This document shows, piece after piece, positions 45,082-53,638 of a stretch of 64,000 bases of DNA. This stretch comes from Tessaracoccus antarcticus. GTDB taxonomy: Bacteria; Actinomycetota; Actinomycetes; Propionibacteriales; Propionibacteriaceae. The first letter of the stretch is position 1; each line of letters begins with the position of its first letter. Both the position numbers and the translations under genes were made by a program. The stretch lies in NCBI RefSeq assembly GCF_003688855.1, contig NZ_REFW01000002.1, positions 186,001 to 250,000 of the forward strand. Direction: 5' to 3'. The notes under the pieces are model-generated. The model made no database searches. It saw only the letters and a list, made by a program, of their open reading frames with translations, and was not told the DNA's origin.

Positions 45082-45922
45082 GTCTCCGCGCATGGCGCGT
45101 CGTGTCGTCGTCGTCGACGATCCACGGGACCCGTCCCTGTCGGACTATGTGAGTCTGCGCGATTCCCAGCTTCGGCGAAGCCTTGAGACCTCACGAGGCA
45201 TGTTCATTGCCGAGGGTGAGAAAATCATCCGTCGCGCTGCCGAGGCGGGATGCCGCGCCCGCTCGTTCCTGTTGCAGGACCGCTGGCTGGACGGCCTCTC
45301 TGACGTGGTGGAGAATTGTGGTGACGCGCCCGTGTACGTCGGCAGCGCCGCCCTCGTGGAACAGGTCAGCGGCTTCCACGTCCACCGGGGCGCCCTCGCA
45401 GCCTTCGAGCGGCCGCCGGCGCGGTCGTGGGAGGACGTGCTGGCGGGGGACCGCATCATGGTCTGCCAGGACCTCGTGGACCACACGAACATGGGGTCCA
45501 TCCTCCGCGTTGCGGCGGCGCTGGGCTGGGATGCCGTTGTGGTGTCGCAGGGCTCGGCGGACCCCTTGTACCGACGCGCCATCAAGGCGTCGATGGGTGC
45601 GTCCCTGCAGCTGCCCTGGAGGCGGATGGACCACGATGGTGCCGACCTCCAACGGATCCATGACGCGGGCTTCCACGTGGTGGCGACGGCGCTGGTGGAG
45701 GACGCCGTAGCGCTGGAGAACTTCCGGCCCAGGCAGCGTGTGGCACTCCTGCTGGGCACGGAGGGCCACGGGCTCTCCGCCGACTGGATCGCGGCGGCCG
45801 ACGTCAGCGTCCAGATCCCCATGGCCGAGGGCATCGACTCCCTGAACGTCGCCACGGCCGCCGCCATCTGCGGTTGGGCCCTGCGCTCATCACCTCCCGC
45901 AGGCGATGTGTTTGTTCCCTGA
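45065..45922 (+). CDS. TrmH/SpoU-family RNA 2'-O-methyltransferase
   Basis: SPOUT-fold methyltransferase of 285 residues with an N-terminal RNA-binding domain (about 15-120) and three knotted-domain motifs: DHTNMGSILRVAAALG, LLLGTEGHGLS and IPMAEGIDSLNVATAAAI. It modifies 2'-OH in rRNA or tRNA; the exact site is unknown. The start overlaps the BCCT gene by 17 bp. It is followed by a 327-bp gap. Confidence 0.9.
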   Translation: MAESPRSPRMARRVVVVDDPRDPSLSDYVSLRDSQLRRSLETSRGMFIAEGEKIIRRAAEAGCRARSFLLQDRWLDGLSDVVENCGDAPVYVGSAALVEQVSGFHVHRGALAAFERPPARSWEDVLAGDRIMVCQDLVDHTNMGSILRVAAALGWDAVVVSQGSADPLYRRAIKASMGASLQLPWRRMDHDGADLQRIHDAGFHVVATALVEDAVALENFRPRQRVALLLGTEGHGLSADWIAAADVSVQIPMAEGIDSLNVATAAAICGWALRSSPPAGDVFVP

Positions 45923-46249
45923 GTCCTGCCCGAGAGTCACGAATGGACGGTGTTTCGAAGGGCTGGTGGGGTGTGGAGGGGTCCTTCGATATGCCCGGCT
46001 GATTCGTCGCGGGGCCACTCAGGAGGCACATTGCGGTGCCCTGCTCCTCCGTCGCGGAGTATTTGAGGTTCCCTCACGTGACAGCGCAGCCTTCCCACCC
46101 CACGGTGCCGGAACGGCCGAATAGCTGAGCGCCTTCGGTGAGGGACGAACCGGCGGTGCATCGAGGGGCAGCTGGCTTTCGTTCGTACTGCAACGCGGAG
46201 CGGGGGCAGGCCTGGTGGCCGACCCCCGCTTCGCGCATCAACCCCAGCG
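45923..46249. other. Intergenic region between methyltransferase and nuclease
   Basis: 327 bp with no convincing coding sequence, RNA gene or mobile element. A hairpin at 46199-46230 ends the nuclease transcript. The remainder has no recognisable structure. Confidence 0.4.
46199..46230 (-). terminator. Hairpin terminator of secreted nuclease gene
   Basis: AGCGGGGG pairs with CCCCCGCT across a 16-nt loop, 20 bp beyond the nuclease stop. No T-run. Confidence 0.55.
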
Positions 46250-49060
46250 TCAGTTGCTGAAGCGCACGATGTTGTTGAACACGAACTTCTTGACCAGAGC
46301 GTAACCGGAGCCGGTGGGCTCGATCACCGTGGCCTCCGCCCAGCTGCGGCAGCCGTTGCGGCCGGTCAGCGCGGTCTCACACTCTGTGCGCCACCTGCGA
46401 CCATCCGCGGCGGTCCAGCTGTTGTCGTAGGCCAGTTTATTGTCCTTCCAGACGCTGCGCGGCGCTGCCACATAGGTCAGGTTGTTGAACAGCCATCCAT
46501 TGACCTTCACGAACTGGCCGCCCGTGTACTGCACCTGGGTGCCCCAGATGTAGGTCCAACAACGGACCGTCACCGAGTAGGGCTCACAGGTCGTCATCCA
46601 TTTGCGACCGTTGACGTAGTGGAAACCGGGCGTCTCGTAAAGGTCACCCGTGGGCGGCGCCGGCGTGGCCGTGACGGTCACGGTCGGCGCAGGCGAGGGC
46701 TGTGCCGTGACGGTGACCGTCGGAGCCGGGGTGGGCTCCGGGGTGACCACGTCGCCCATTTGCAGGCCGATGATCACGGGGTCGTGGTCGGAGCTGCGGT
46801 AGGGGTTGGCCTGCCACAGGTTCTGCTCGGCAGGTGCCTTGAAGTCCAGTTCGTAGTCGAACAGCGTCGCTTCGTCGGCGTTGATGTGCCATGCGGCGGT
46901 ACCCGTGATGTCGCCGCGGGCTGCGTCGTTGGCCAGGGCATGGTCGAGATAGCCAATCTGGCCGTCGAACACGTAGCTGTAGGCGTACTCCCCACCGAAC
47001 TGCTTCATCATGTCGGTATAGCCGGCCGCCACCAGGGCCTTGATGGGATCCTCGTGGTCGTAGGAGTTGAGGTCGCCGATGATGACGGTGCGGTCAGCCT
47101 TCTGACCCGTGGGGTCGGTGGCCAGCCACGCGCTCATGTCCTGTGCGGCCTTGGTGCGGGTGAGGTTGCAGTTGCCTGCACCGTCGCCGAGGTCAGGTTC
47201 GCCAGCGCACGCCGACCCCTTGGACTTCAGGTGGTTGATGCTGACGTTGACCATCTCGCCGGAGGCCTTGTGCGTGAACGTCTGCACCAGGTTGGGCCGG
47301 TTCTTCTGGTCCATGAAGTCGTAGGCAGCCCATTTGCCGGCCAACGCAGTGGTGGCGGGCTTGTAGATGATGGCCTGGATGATGGCGTCGGAGCCCAGCA
47401 CGCCGGTGTTGACGGCCTTGTACGTCTCTGCACCCATCTCGGAGTTGAGGCCCTTCACCAGGTTCTCCACCGCCGTACCGTTGTTCTCGATCTCCATGAG
47501 CCCGAAGACGTCGGCGTTGATCTCAGCCATGGCCTTGATGATCTTGATCCTCTGCCGCTCGAACTCCTCCGCATTGTCGGCACCCCGGGCGTCCTTGCTC
47601 TCGCTGGTGAGAGTGGTGAAGTAGTTCAGCACGTTGAAGGAGGCGACCGTGAAGTCACCGCCCACGACGGGTGTGCTCGGCCGCGGGTTGGAGTTGGTGT
47701 AGCCGGCGCCAACCGTGGGCTGGAGCTTCCAGGCGTTGTTGCGGTAGCTCATGATGCCGGTGACGTCGATGAGCTTGTCCCCACCGCGGAAGAAGTTCGT
47801 GGTGGTGAACGGCTTCCCGTTGGGGTGCATGGCAGGGGTCGGGTTCTGGTTGCCGCGACCGTCGTCGAGAATCAGTCGACGCTGGCCGTTCTGCACTGCC
47901 AGGGCCGCGGCAACGGGGCCGGGGTCCAGCACCGCAGTCGGGGTGTTCTGCCGCTCGGGGCCGACGACGATCTCACCGAAGCGCCCGTACTGGAAGAACT
48001 CCAGGATGGTCAGCTTCTGAGGGAACGTGACCAGCATGCCCTCAACGCTCTCCGGGTTCGGCACCGGAACGGTGAGCTGGGTGGCGGCTGGCGGCGTGCC
48101 AGCATCCTCCTGCACGACGACGGCGCTCTGGTCGATCTGCGTCTGGCCGAAGGCCTCCTTGACGGTGCCGGTGACGGCGACGTGTGTGCCGTTGGTCAGC
48201 GGTGCCACGCCGGGGGCGTACACGAAGATGCCGTCGCTCGTGGCGCTGTTATCGTCGCCCGCGTCCTGAACGTAGTAGCCGCTGAACTGGTTCTCGCCCT
48301 GGAAGGAACCCACGACGTGGCCCTGCACGGTGACGGTCCCACCGGCCAGGGGACTGGTGTCGCCCTCACCCTGCACGGTACCGATGAGGGTGACGCCCTC
48401 GACCGGTGGGTCCGTGGGGTCCGTGGGGGGATCCGTCGGTTCCACGGCGTCGCACTTCAGGGTGCCGAGCGTCGTGTAGTCGTCGATGGCAGCGGCCGCG
48501 TAGTCGACCGAGGGGTCATAAACGTCCGACGGGTCCGTGTCGACCGTGCAGGCCTTCTTCGTCAGGGTCATGTTCACCATGGAAACGCCGTTGGCCGTCC
48601 ACCCTGCAGCGCCCGGGTCGACACCCAGTTGCCCCATGGAGTCAACGGTGACGGAGCCCTTGGTGAGCGTCAGGACGTCGTTGCCATTGAACGCCGTCAC
48701 GCCCGAGGTGACGTCGCTCTGTGCCACCAGGTCGGCCTTGACGGCCTGCGGGTTGGTGATGACGTAGTAGCCGCCCGCCGCGAGCGAGCCCTCGGGAACG
48801 AGAGTGGCCTGCGTCGTGGTCTTGCCGTTGACGTACAGGCTGATCCTGTACGCCGACATGTCGACTGCTGCCGCCGTCGGGTTGTAGACCTCGATGGCCT
48901 TTTCGTTGGCGCTGCCCTCGATGTAGACACTGAACATCAGGTCGGAGGCCGGGGCGGCGTGTGCCGTCGTGGTGGAGGCCAGGGCCCCCAGGCCCGAAAG
49001 GGCCAGTGCTGTGGCGGAGAGGACCGCCAATGAGCGTGTGCGAAGCAAGAAAAGTCCCAC
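46250..49060 (-). CDS. Secreted multi-domain nuclease (ExeM/NucH family)
   Basis: Large extracellular nuclease of 936 residues. A Sec signal peptide is visible (cleavage near AHA at 33-35), then a lamin-tail domain (about 38-150), an OB-fold (about 225-330; GTVQGEGDTSPLAGGTVTV), the endonuclease/exonuclease/phosphatase domain (about 470-780) with FGLMEIENNG, IGDLNSYDHEDP, YLDHALAND and SSDHDP, a TPAP-rich linker (about 785-815) and a C-terminal region with two Trp/Cys repeats. There is no LPXTG anchor, so it is probably released or held by the repeats. The expected role is DNA scavenging or biofilm turnover. The GTG follows AAGAAG. Confidence 0.9.
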   Translation of the reverse strand: MGLFLLRTRSLAVLSATALALSGLGALASTTTAHAAPASDLMFSVYIEGSANEKAIEVYNPTAAAVDMSAYRISLYVNGKTTTQATLVPEGSLAAGGYYVITNPQAVKADLVAQSDVTSGVTAFNGNDVLTLTKGSVTVDSMGQLGVDPGAAGWTANGVSMVNMTLTKKACTVDTDPSDVYDPSVDYAAAAIDDYTTLGTLKCDAVEPTDPPTDPTDPPVEGVTLIGTVQGEGDTSPLAGGTVTVQGHVVGSFQGENQFSGYYVQDAGDDNSATSDGIFVYAPGVAPLTNGTHVAVTGTVKEAFGQTQIDQSAVVVQEDAGTPPAATQLTVPVPNPESVEGMLVTFPQKLTILEFFQYGRFGEIVVGPERQNTPTAVLDPGPVAAALAVQNGQRRLILDDGRGNQNPTPAMHPNGKPFTTTNFFRGGDKLIDVTGIMSYRNNAWKLQPTVGAGYTNSNPRPSTPVVGGDFTVASFNVLNYFTTLTSESKDARGADNAEEFERQRIKIIKAMAEINADVFGLMEIENNGTAVENLVKGLNSEMGAETYKAVNTGVLGSDAIIQAIIYKPATTALAGKWAAYDFMDQKNRPNLVQTFTHKASGEMVNVSINHLKSKGSACAGEPDLGDGAGNCNLTRTKAAQDMSAWLATDPTGQKADRTVIIGDLNSYDHEDPIKALVAAGYTDMMKQFGGEYAYSYVFDGQIGYLDHALANDAARGDITGTAAWHINADEATLFDYELDFKAPAEQNLWQANPYRSSDHDPVIIGLQMGDVVTPEPTPAPTVTVTAQPSPAPTVTVTATPAPPTGDLYETPGFHYVNGRKWMTTCEPYSVTVRCWTYIWGTQVQYTGGQFVKVNGWLFNNLTYVAAPRSVWKDNKLAYDNSWTAADGRRWRTECETALTGRNGCRSWAEATVIEPTGSGYALVKKFVFNNIVRFSN

Positions 49061-49071
49061 CTTCTTGAGTT

Positions 49072-49145
49072 GGAAAACCCCTGACGACTGGCGCGATCGT
49101 TGGGCCAGTGGAGGCCCTGAGCCTAACGCCAGTCGGAGGGGTTTT
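49072..49145 (-). terminator. Long imperfect inverted repeat between narK and nuclease gene
   Basis: Arms 49072-49092 and 49126-49145 pair almost perfectly over about 20 bp with one bulged base, ending in GGGGTTTT on the minus strand. An inner GGGCC/GGCCC stem sits in the loop. It should end the nar transcript and lies in the leader of the nuclease gene. Confidence 0.65.
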
Positions 49146-49182
49146 CAGCAGAATGTGGAACCCGTGGGGGCGAGAGTACTCG

Positions 49183-50574
49183 TCAGGAGGGTTTCGCGGC
49201 ACCGGGCCGGGCGTAGCGCCACCATGTGATGCCGATGCACATGATGGCCCACACCACGCCGATGCCGTAGAACACCGTGACACCGACGAACGCCAGACCG
49301 ACACCGAAGATGAAGGGGCCGAAGGCGGCGATGGCGGCCGTCCAGCCGATGACCCCGCCGGCCTGCCGGCGCTCGAAGATCATGGGCATCTGCTTGAACG
49401 TGGAGGCGTTGCCGATGCCGGAGAACAGGAAGATGGCCAGCATGCCCCACAGGAATCTGGCGAAGCCGGCGCTGAGGGCCGCCGATGACGACGTGTCGGG
49501 GACGAGCGCCGTCATGGTGAACGAGATCGAGATCACCAGGCCTATCCCTGAGATGAGGGTCCAGATGGCGCCGCCCATGCGGTCCGTCAGCGGTGAGAAC
49601 AGGACGCGCGCACCAGCCCCCACAAGGGGACCGAGGAAGACGAAGGCGGCTGGCACCGGCAGTTGGTACCCCTCCACCAGCATCCGGGCAGAGGCACCGG
49701 TACCGGTGACGATGTCAGGGTTGCCGGCGCCGTACAGATTCGACATCAGCAACCCGAACTGGGCGGCAAGGCCGGAGAACGTGCCGAACGTCATGATGTA
49801 GAGCAACGTCATCCACCATGTGTCCTGGTTCTTGAAGATGTCGAACTGCTGACGGATGTTGGCCTTGATGGGCACGGACTTCAGCATCGTCCAGGCCAGG
49901 ATCGCGCCGAGGATGATGATGGGGATCCAGACGAACGCCGCATTCTGGTACCAGACCTCGCGGTTCTCCTTACCGGCCTGGACCAGGGTCTGGCTGTTGC
50001 CGAGGAAGGCCAGCATGGAGAACCCGATGAGCCAGGGCGTGAGCAGTTGCACGATGGAGACGCCGAAGTTTCCGAGACCACCCTGGAGTCCGAGCGCGAC
50101 ACCTTGCAGACGCTTCGGGAAGAAGTACGACGTGGACGGCATGAAGCCGGAGAATGCGCCGCCGCCGATGCCTGCCAGGAATGACAGCACCATCAGCTCC
50201 CAGTAGGGGGCCGTCGGTTCGATGACCCGGACGCCCCACCCGAGCAGCGGGAAAATCAGCAGCAGGGTGGTGAGTGTGACCATCTTGCGGGTGCCGAGGA
50301 TGGGGGGCACCACCATCCACAGAAGCCGCAGCAGGCCGGCGGCGAGGCCGGGCATGGAGGCCATCCAGTACAACTGCGACTTCGTGAACTCGTAGCCGAT
50401 GGCATTGAGCTGCGGGATGATCGCGCTGGGAAGGAACCATGTGATGAAGCACATGGTGAGGGTGAACGTGGTGATCCACAGGGTGGCCCACGCCAGCTTC
50501 TTGTCCCAGTTGTCCTCGTCCTCCGGATCCCATGACGTCAGCCATTCGGATCCGGATCGGGTGGTGGTGCTCAC
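49183..50574 (-). CDS. narK: Nitrate/nitrite transporter NarK
   Basis: MFS transporter of 463 residues with 12 helices. The two nitrate signature motifs are recognisable: AGIGGGAFSGFMPSTSYFFPK-like in helix 5 and a second Gly-rich segment in helix 11 (FRS equivalents are degenerate). The N-terminus WDPEDEDNWDKK is typical of the NarK group. Located downstream of narI in the same direction, it imports nitrate or exchanges nitrite for the reductase. Confidence 0.9.
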   Translation of the reverse strand: MSTTTRSGSEWLTSWDPEDEDNWDKKLAWATLWITTFTLTMCFITWFLPSAIIPQLNAIGYEFTKSQLYWMASMPGLAAGLLRLLWMVVPPILGTRKMVTLTTLLLIFPLLGWGVRVIEPTAPYWELMVLSFLAGIGGGAFSGFMPSTSYFFPKRLQGVALGLQGGLGNFGVSIVQLLTPWLIGFSMLAFLGNSQTLVQAGKENREVWYQNAAFVWIPIIILGAILAWTMLKSVPIKANIRQQFDIFKNQDTWWMTLLYIMTFGTFSGLAAQFGLLMSNLYGAGNPDIVTGTGASARMLVEGYQLPVPAAFVFLGPLVGAGARVLFSPLTDRMGGAIWTLISGIGLVISISFTMTALVPDTSSSAALSAGFARFLWGMLAIFLFSGIGNASTFKQMPMIFERRQAGGVIGWTAAIAAFGPFIFGVGLAFVGVTVFYGIGVVWAIMCIGITWWRYARPGAAKPS

Positions 50575-50627
50575 GGGTTCTCTTTCTCGTCAAAGACTTG
50601 CGGGGGAGTGGGGGAGGGGCCGGGACG

Positions 50628-51398
50628 TCAGGGCTTGTAGACGTCGTCGCCCTTCTTCTGCCGGTCAGGCGTTCCGATCTTGTCCCACCCGCGGCCGTGC
50701 GTGTGGGTGCTCTCGACACTCTTCGGACGGGAGCGGTAGATCATGTAGGGCCGGAAGAAGAAGTGCAGCGGCACGGTGAAGGCGTGCACCAGCCGGGTGA
50801 AGGGCATGGAGGCGAACAGGAGGAAGGCCACGAGGATGTGGATCTTGAACTGGATGGTGGATGCGGCCATGGCCGCGATCTTGGGCTGGAAGATGAACAG
50901 CGACCGGAACCAGACGGAGACGGTCTCGCGGTAGTTGTGGTGCTCGCCCGTGGCTGTGTGGTCACCCGTGAGCGTCGCCCACATGCCCAGCACGAGCGCT
51001 CCGACGAGCACGAGGTACATGGCCTTGTCATTCTTCGTGGTGGCCATGAACACCGGGCCGGTGGTGCGGCGGCGATAGATCAGCATCCCTATGCCCAGCA
51101 GCGTGGCCACGCCGGCCACCATTCCGAGGGACAGCGCCGTGAGGTGGTACATCTCCTGCGAGATCCCCACGGCATCCGTCCAGTTCTTGGGGATGAAGAG
51201 GCCCACGAGGTGCCCACCCAACACCACGAACAACGCGTAGTGGAACATGGGGGAGGCAATCCGCAGAATCTTCGACTCGTACAGCTGGGAGGAGCGCGTG
51301 GTCCAGCCGAACTGGTCGTAGCGGTAGCGGTACCACAATCCCCCGAAGAAGATCGCCGCCGTCAGGTAGGGCAGGACGCCCCACAGGAACACATCCAT
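50628..51398 (-). CDS. narI: Respiratory nitrate reductase, gamma subunit (cytochrome b)
   Basis: Membrane subunit of 256 residues with five helices that bind two b-hemes and pass quinol electrons to NarH. His residues occur in helices 2 and 5 (FHYALFVVLGGHLVGLF, FKIHILVAFLLF). The start lies 1 bp after the narJ stop. It completes narGHJI. Confidence 0.95.
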   Translation of the reverse strand: MDVFLWGVLPYLTAAIFFGGLWYRYRYDQFGWTTRSSQLYESKILRIASPMFHYALFVVLGGHLVGLFIPKNWTDAVGISQEMYHLTALSLGMVAGVATLLGIGMLIYRRRTTGPVFMATTKNDKAMYLVLVGALVLGMWATLTGDHTATGEHHNYRETVSVWFRSLFIFQPKIAAMAASTIQFKIHILVAFLLFASMPFTRLVHAFTVPLHFFFRPYMIYRSRPKSVESTHTHGRGWDKIGTPDRQKKGDDVYKP

Positions 51399-51399
51399 G

Positions 51400-52011
51400 T
51401 CAGCCTCCGGTACGTGTGGGGAGCATTGTGAGGAACGTCAGGCCGACGCTCTCGGGTTTCTCGGTGGCCTTCAGCATGGCCTTGGCGTCGTCGCGCGTCA
51501 CCGGCGACGTGCCGGGCAGTGTGGCGCACACGGCGGTCAGGACTCCGGCCTGGGGCAGGTGGTCATCCGTCACGCTGATGCGCAACATCTCGAGCTCCGC
51601 GCGGTGACGCAGCAGCAGCTCGAAGCCAGCCTTCTCGTCGATGCAGGCGGCGAATTCGAGGATGGCAGGGAGGTAGTCCGGCAACTCCCCGTTGCCGGTG
51701 AGGTCGACGCCACTGGTCTTGAAGGTGTCCTTGTACCCCAGTAACTCCATTCCCCGCTGACGGGTGTCGCCGCACGACCAGTAACTGAGGTGCAGGCTGT
51801 GCCGCCGGGACAGGTCGAACTCCTGGATGTAGTTCGACTGGAGTTCGTTGAGCGGCCTGGTGGCCAGTTGGTCCAGCCACGGCTGAAAGTGATGGGCCAG
51901 GCCCGTGCCGGCAAGGGCCTCGCGGAGGAGGTCCAGCCGGTCCAGCAACTCGGTGGTGGGATAGCAGAGCAGCAGGTTTGCCGCCTGGTAGACGATGCCG
52001 CGTTGGGTCAT
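51400..52011 (-). CDS. narJ: Nitrate reductase molybdenum cofactor assembly chaperone
   Basis: Chaperone that binds the NarG N-terminus and helps cofactor insertion; 203 residues, all-helical. ATG 52011 begins MTQRGIVYQAANLLLCYP, typical of actinobacterial NarJ, 4 bp after the narH stop. A conserved YIQEFDLSRRHSLHLSYW is present. Confidence 0.93.
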   Translation of the reverse strand: MTQRGIVYQAANLLLCYPTTELLDRLDLLREALAGTGLAHHFQPWLDQLATRPLNELQSNYIQEFDLSRRHSLHLSYWSCGDTRQRGMELLGYKDTFKTSGVDLTGNGELPDYLPAILEFAACIDEKAGFELLLRHRAELEMLRISVTDDHLPQAGVLTAVCATLPGTSPVTRDDAKAMLKATEKPESVGLTFLTMLPTRTGG

Positions 52012-52015
52012 GGGA

Positions 52016-53638
52016 TCAGTTCCCGTCCCAGTTGGTGTCGCCGGTGCGGTCGCGGAGTGACTCCGAGGATGCCGCGGTGTCGGCGGTCGCACGGTCCCGC
52101 AGAGCGTTGAAGCTTTCGATGGCCACCGGTACGGGGCCCCCGGAGGCTTCTCCGAAGGGTCCGGAACCGCCCATGCCAGGGCCGCCCTCTTCCTCCAGTG
52201 AACAGCCCATCTCCTCCAGGTTGTGCGCCTGGTCGCGATGGGCGGGCGGGATCACGTAGCGCTCGTCGTACTTGGCGATGGCCAGCAGCCGGTACATCTG
52301 CTCCATGGCCTTGCCCGTCATACCGACGGCCTCCGCGAGGCTTTCATCGCGCTCGTTGCGGAGCGTGACGCCGCGCATGTAGGAGCGCATGGCGGCGAGC
52401 TTCTGCAGGACCAGGGTGACGATGTCGGCGTCTCCGGCAGTGAACAGCTCCGCCAGGTATTCCACGGGGATGCGGAGTGCGTCGATGGCGCCGAACAGGT
52501 TGCCGGGGGCCTCGGCGTCGTGGCCCTGCTCGCGCAGGAGGTCGACGACGGGGCTCAGTGGCGGGATGTACCAGACCATCGGCATGGTGCGGTACTCCGG
52601 GTGCAGAGGCAGGGCCACCTTGAAGTGCTTGATGAGTGCATAGACGGGGGACTTCTGCGCGGCCTCGATCCACTCGTCGGGGATGTCGCCGAGCTTGGCC
52701 GCGGCAATCACCTCCGGATCGTGCGGGTCGAGCATGATGTCCAGCTGCGCTTCGTAGAGTTTCTGCTCGTCCTTGACGGCAGCGGCCTTCGTGACGGCGT
52801 CGGCGTCGTAGAGGATGATGCCGATGTAGCGGAGTCGGCCCACGCAGGTCTCGGAGCACACCGTCGGCAGCCCAACCTCGATGCGGGGATAGCAGAAGTG
52901 GCACTTCTCGGCCTTGCCGGAGCGGTGGTTGAAGTACATCTTCTTGTACGGGCAGCCGGTGATGCACTGCCGCCAGCCACGGCACTTGTCCTGGTCCACC
53001 AGGACGATGCCGTCCTCGGCCCTCTTGTAGATGGCGCCGGACGGGCAGGCGGCCATGCAGGACGGGTTCAGACAGTGTTCGCAGATCCGGGGCAGGAAGA
53101 ACATGAAGGACTTCTCGTACTCGAGCTTGATCTGCTCGGCGGAGTCCTTGCGAAGCTTCTGGAGGATGGGGTCGTTTGCCAGCGTCTCCGCGGTGCCCCC
53201 CAGCGAGTCGTCCCAGTTGGCGGACCACTCGATCTTGGTGTCCTCGCCCGTGATCAGGGACTTGGGCCGGGCCACGGGGAAGTCGTCGCTCAGCGGGGCT
53301 GAGACGAGGTTCTCGTAGTCGTAGGTCCATGGCTCGTAGTAGTCGTCCAGCTTGGGCTGGACCGGGGAGGCGAAGATTGACAGCAGCTTCTGGAACCGGC
53401 CGCCGCTGCGCAGGCGCAGTCCGCCGGTGGCCGTGCGCACCCAGCCGCCCTTCCACTTCTCCTGGTCCTCGTATCGGCGCGGGTAGCCCTGCCCGGGGCG
53501 GGTTTCCACGTTGTTGAACCACACGTACTCGGTGCCGGCCCTGTTGGTCCACGCCTGCTTGCACGTGACGGAACAGGTGTGGCAGCCGATGCACTTGTCG
53601 AGGTTCATCACCATCGCAACTTGTGCCATGACTCGCAT
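52016..53638 (-). CDS. narH: Respiratory nitrate reductase, beta subunit
   Basis: Iron-sulfur subunit of 540 residues with four Cys clusters: CIGCHTCSVTC near residue 17, CEHCLNPSC, CRGWRQCITGCPYKK and CHFCYPRIEVGLPTVCSETC. One cluster contains Trp (GWRQC) rather than Cys, as in the [3Fe-4S] site. ATG 53638 shares one base with the narG TGA. It wires NarI quinol electrons to NarG. The frame upstream of the start shadows narG. Confidence 0.96.
   Translation of the reverse strand: MRVMAQVAMVMNLDKCIGCHTCSVTCKQAWTNRAGTEYVWFNNVETRPGQGYPRRYEDQEKWKGGWVRTATGGLRLRSGGRFQKLLSIFASPVQPKLDDYYEPWTYDYENLVSAPLSDDFPVARPKSLITGEDTKIEWSANWDDSLGGTAETLANDPILQKLRKDSAEQIKLEYEKSFMFFLPRICEHCLNPSCMAACPSGAIYKRAEDGIVLVDQDKCRGWRQCITGCPYKKMYFNHRSGKAEKCHFCYPRIEVGLPTVCSETCVGRLRYIGIILYDADAVTKAAAVKDEQKLYEAQLDIMLDPHDPEVIAAAKLGDIPDEWIEAAQKSPVYALIKHFKVALPLHPEYRTMPMVWYIPPLSPVVDLLREQGHDAEAPGNLFGAIDALRIPVEYLAELFTAGDADIVTLVLQKLAAMRSYMRGVTLRNERDESLAEAVGMTGKAMEQMYRLLAIAKYDERYVIPPAHRDQAHNLEEMGCSLEEEGGPGMGGSGPFGEASGGPVPVAIESFNALRDRATADTAASSESLRDRTGDTNWDGN

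Noticed and set aside
45923-46249. RNA gene in the 327-bp gap
   Set aside because: No cloverleaf or strong conserved structure beyond the terminator hairpin was seen.
46619-49033. 804-codon open frame on the plus strand opposite the nuclease gene
   Set aside because: High-GC antisense shadow: no recognisable motif, and the minus-strand frame encodes a complete, well-conserved nuclease.
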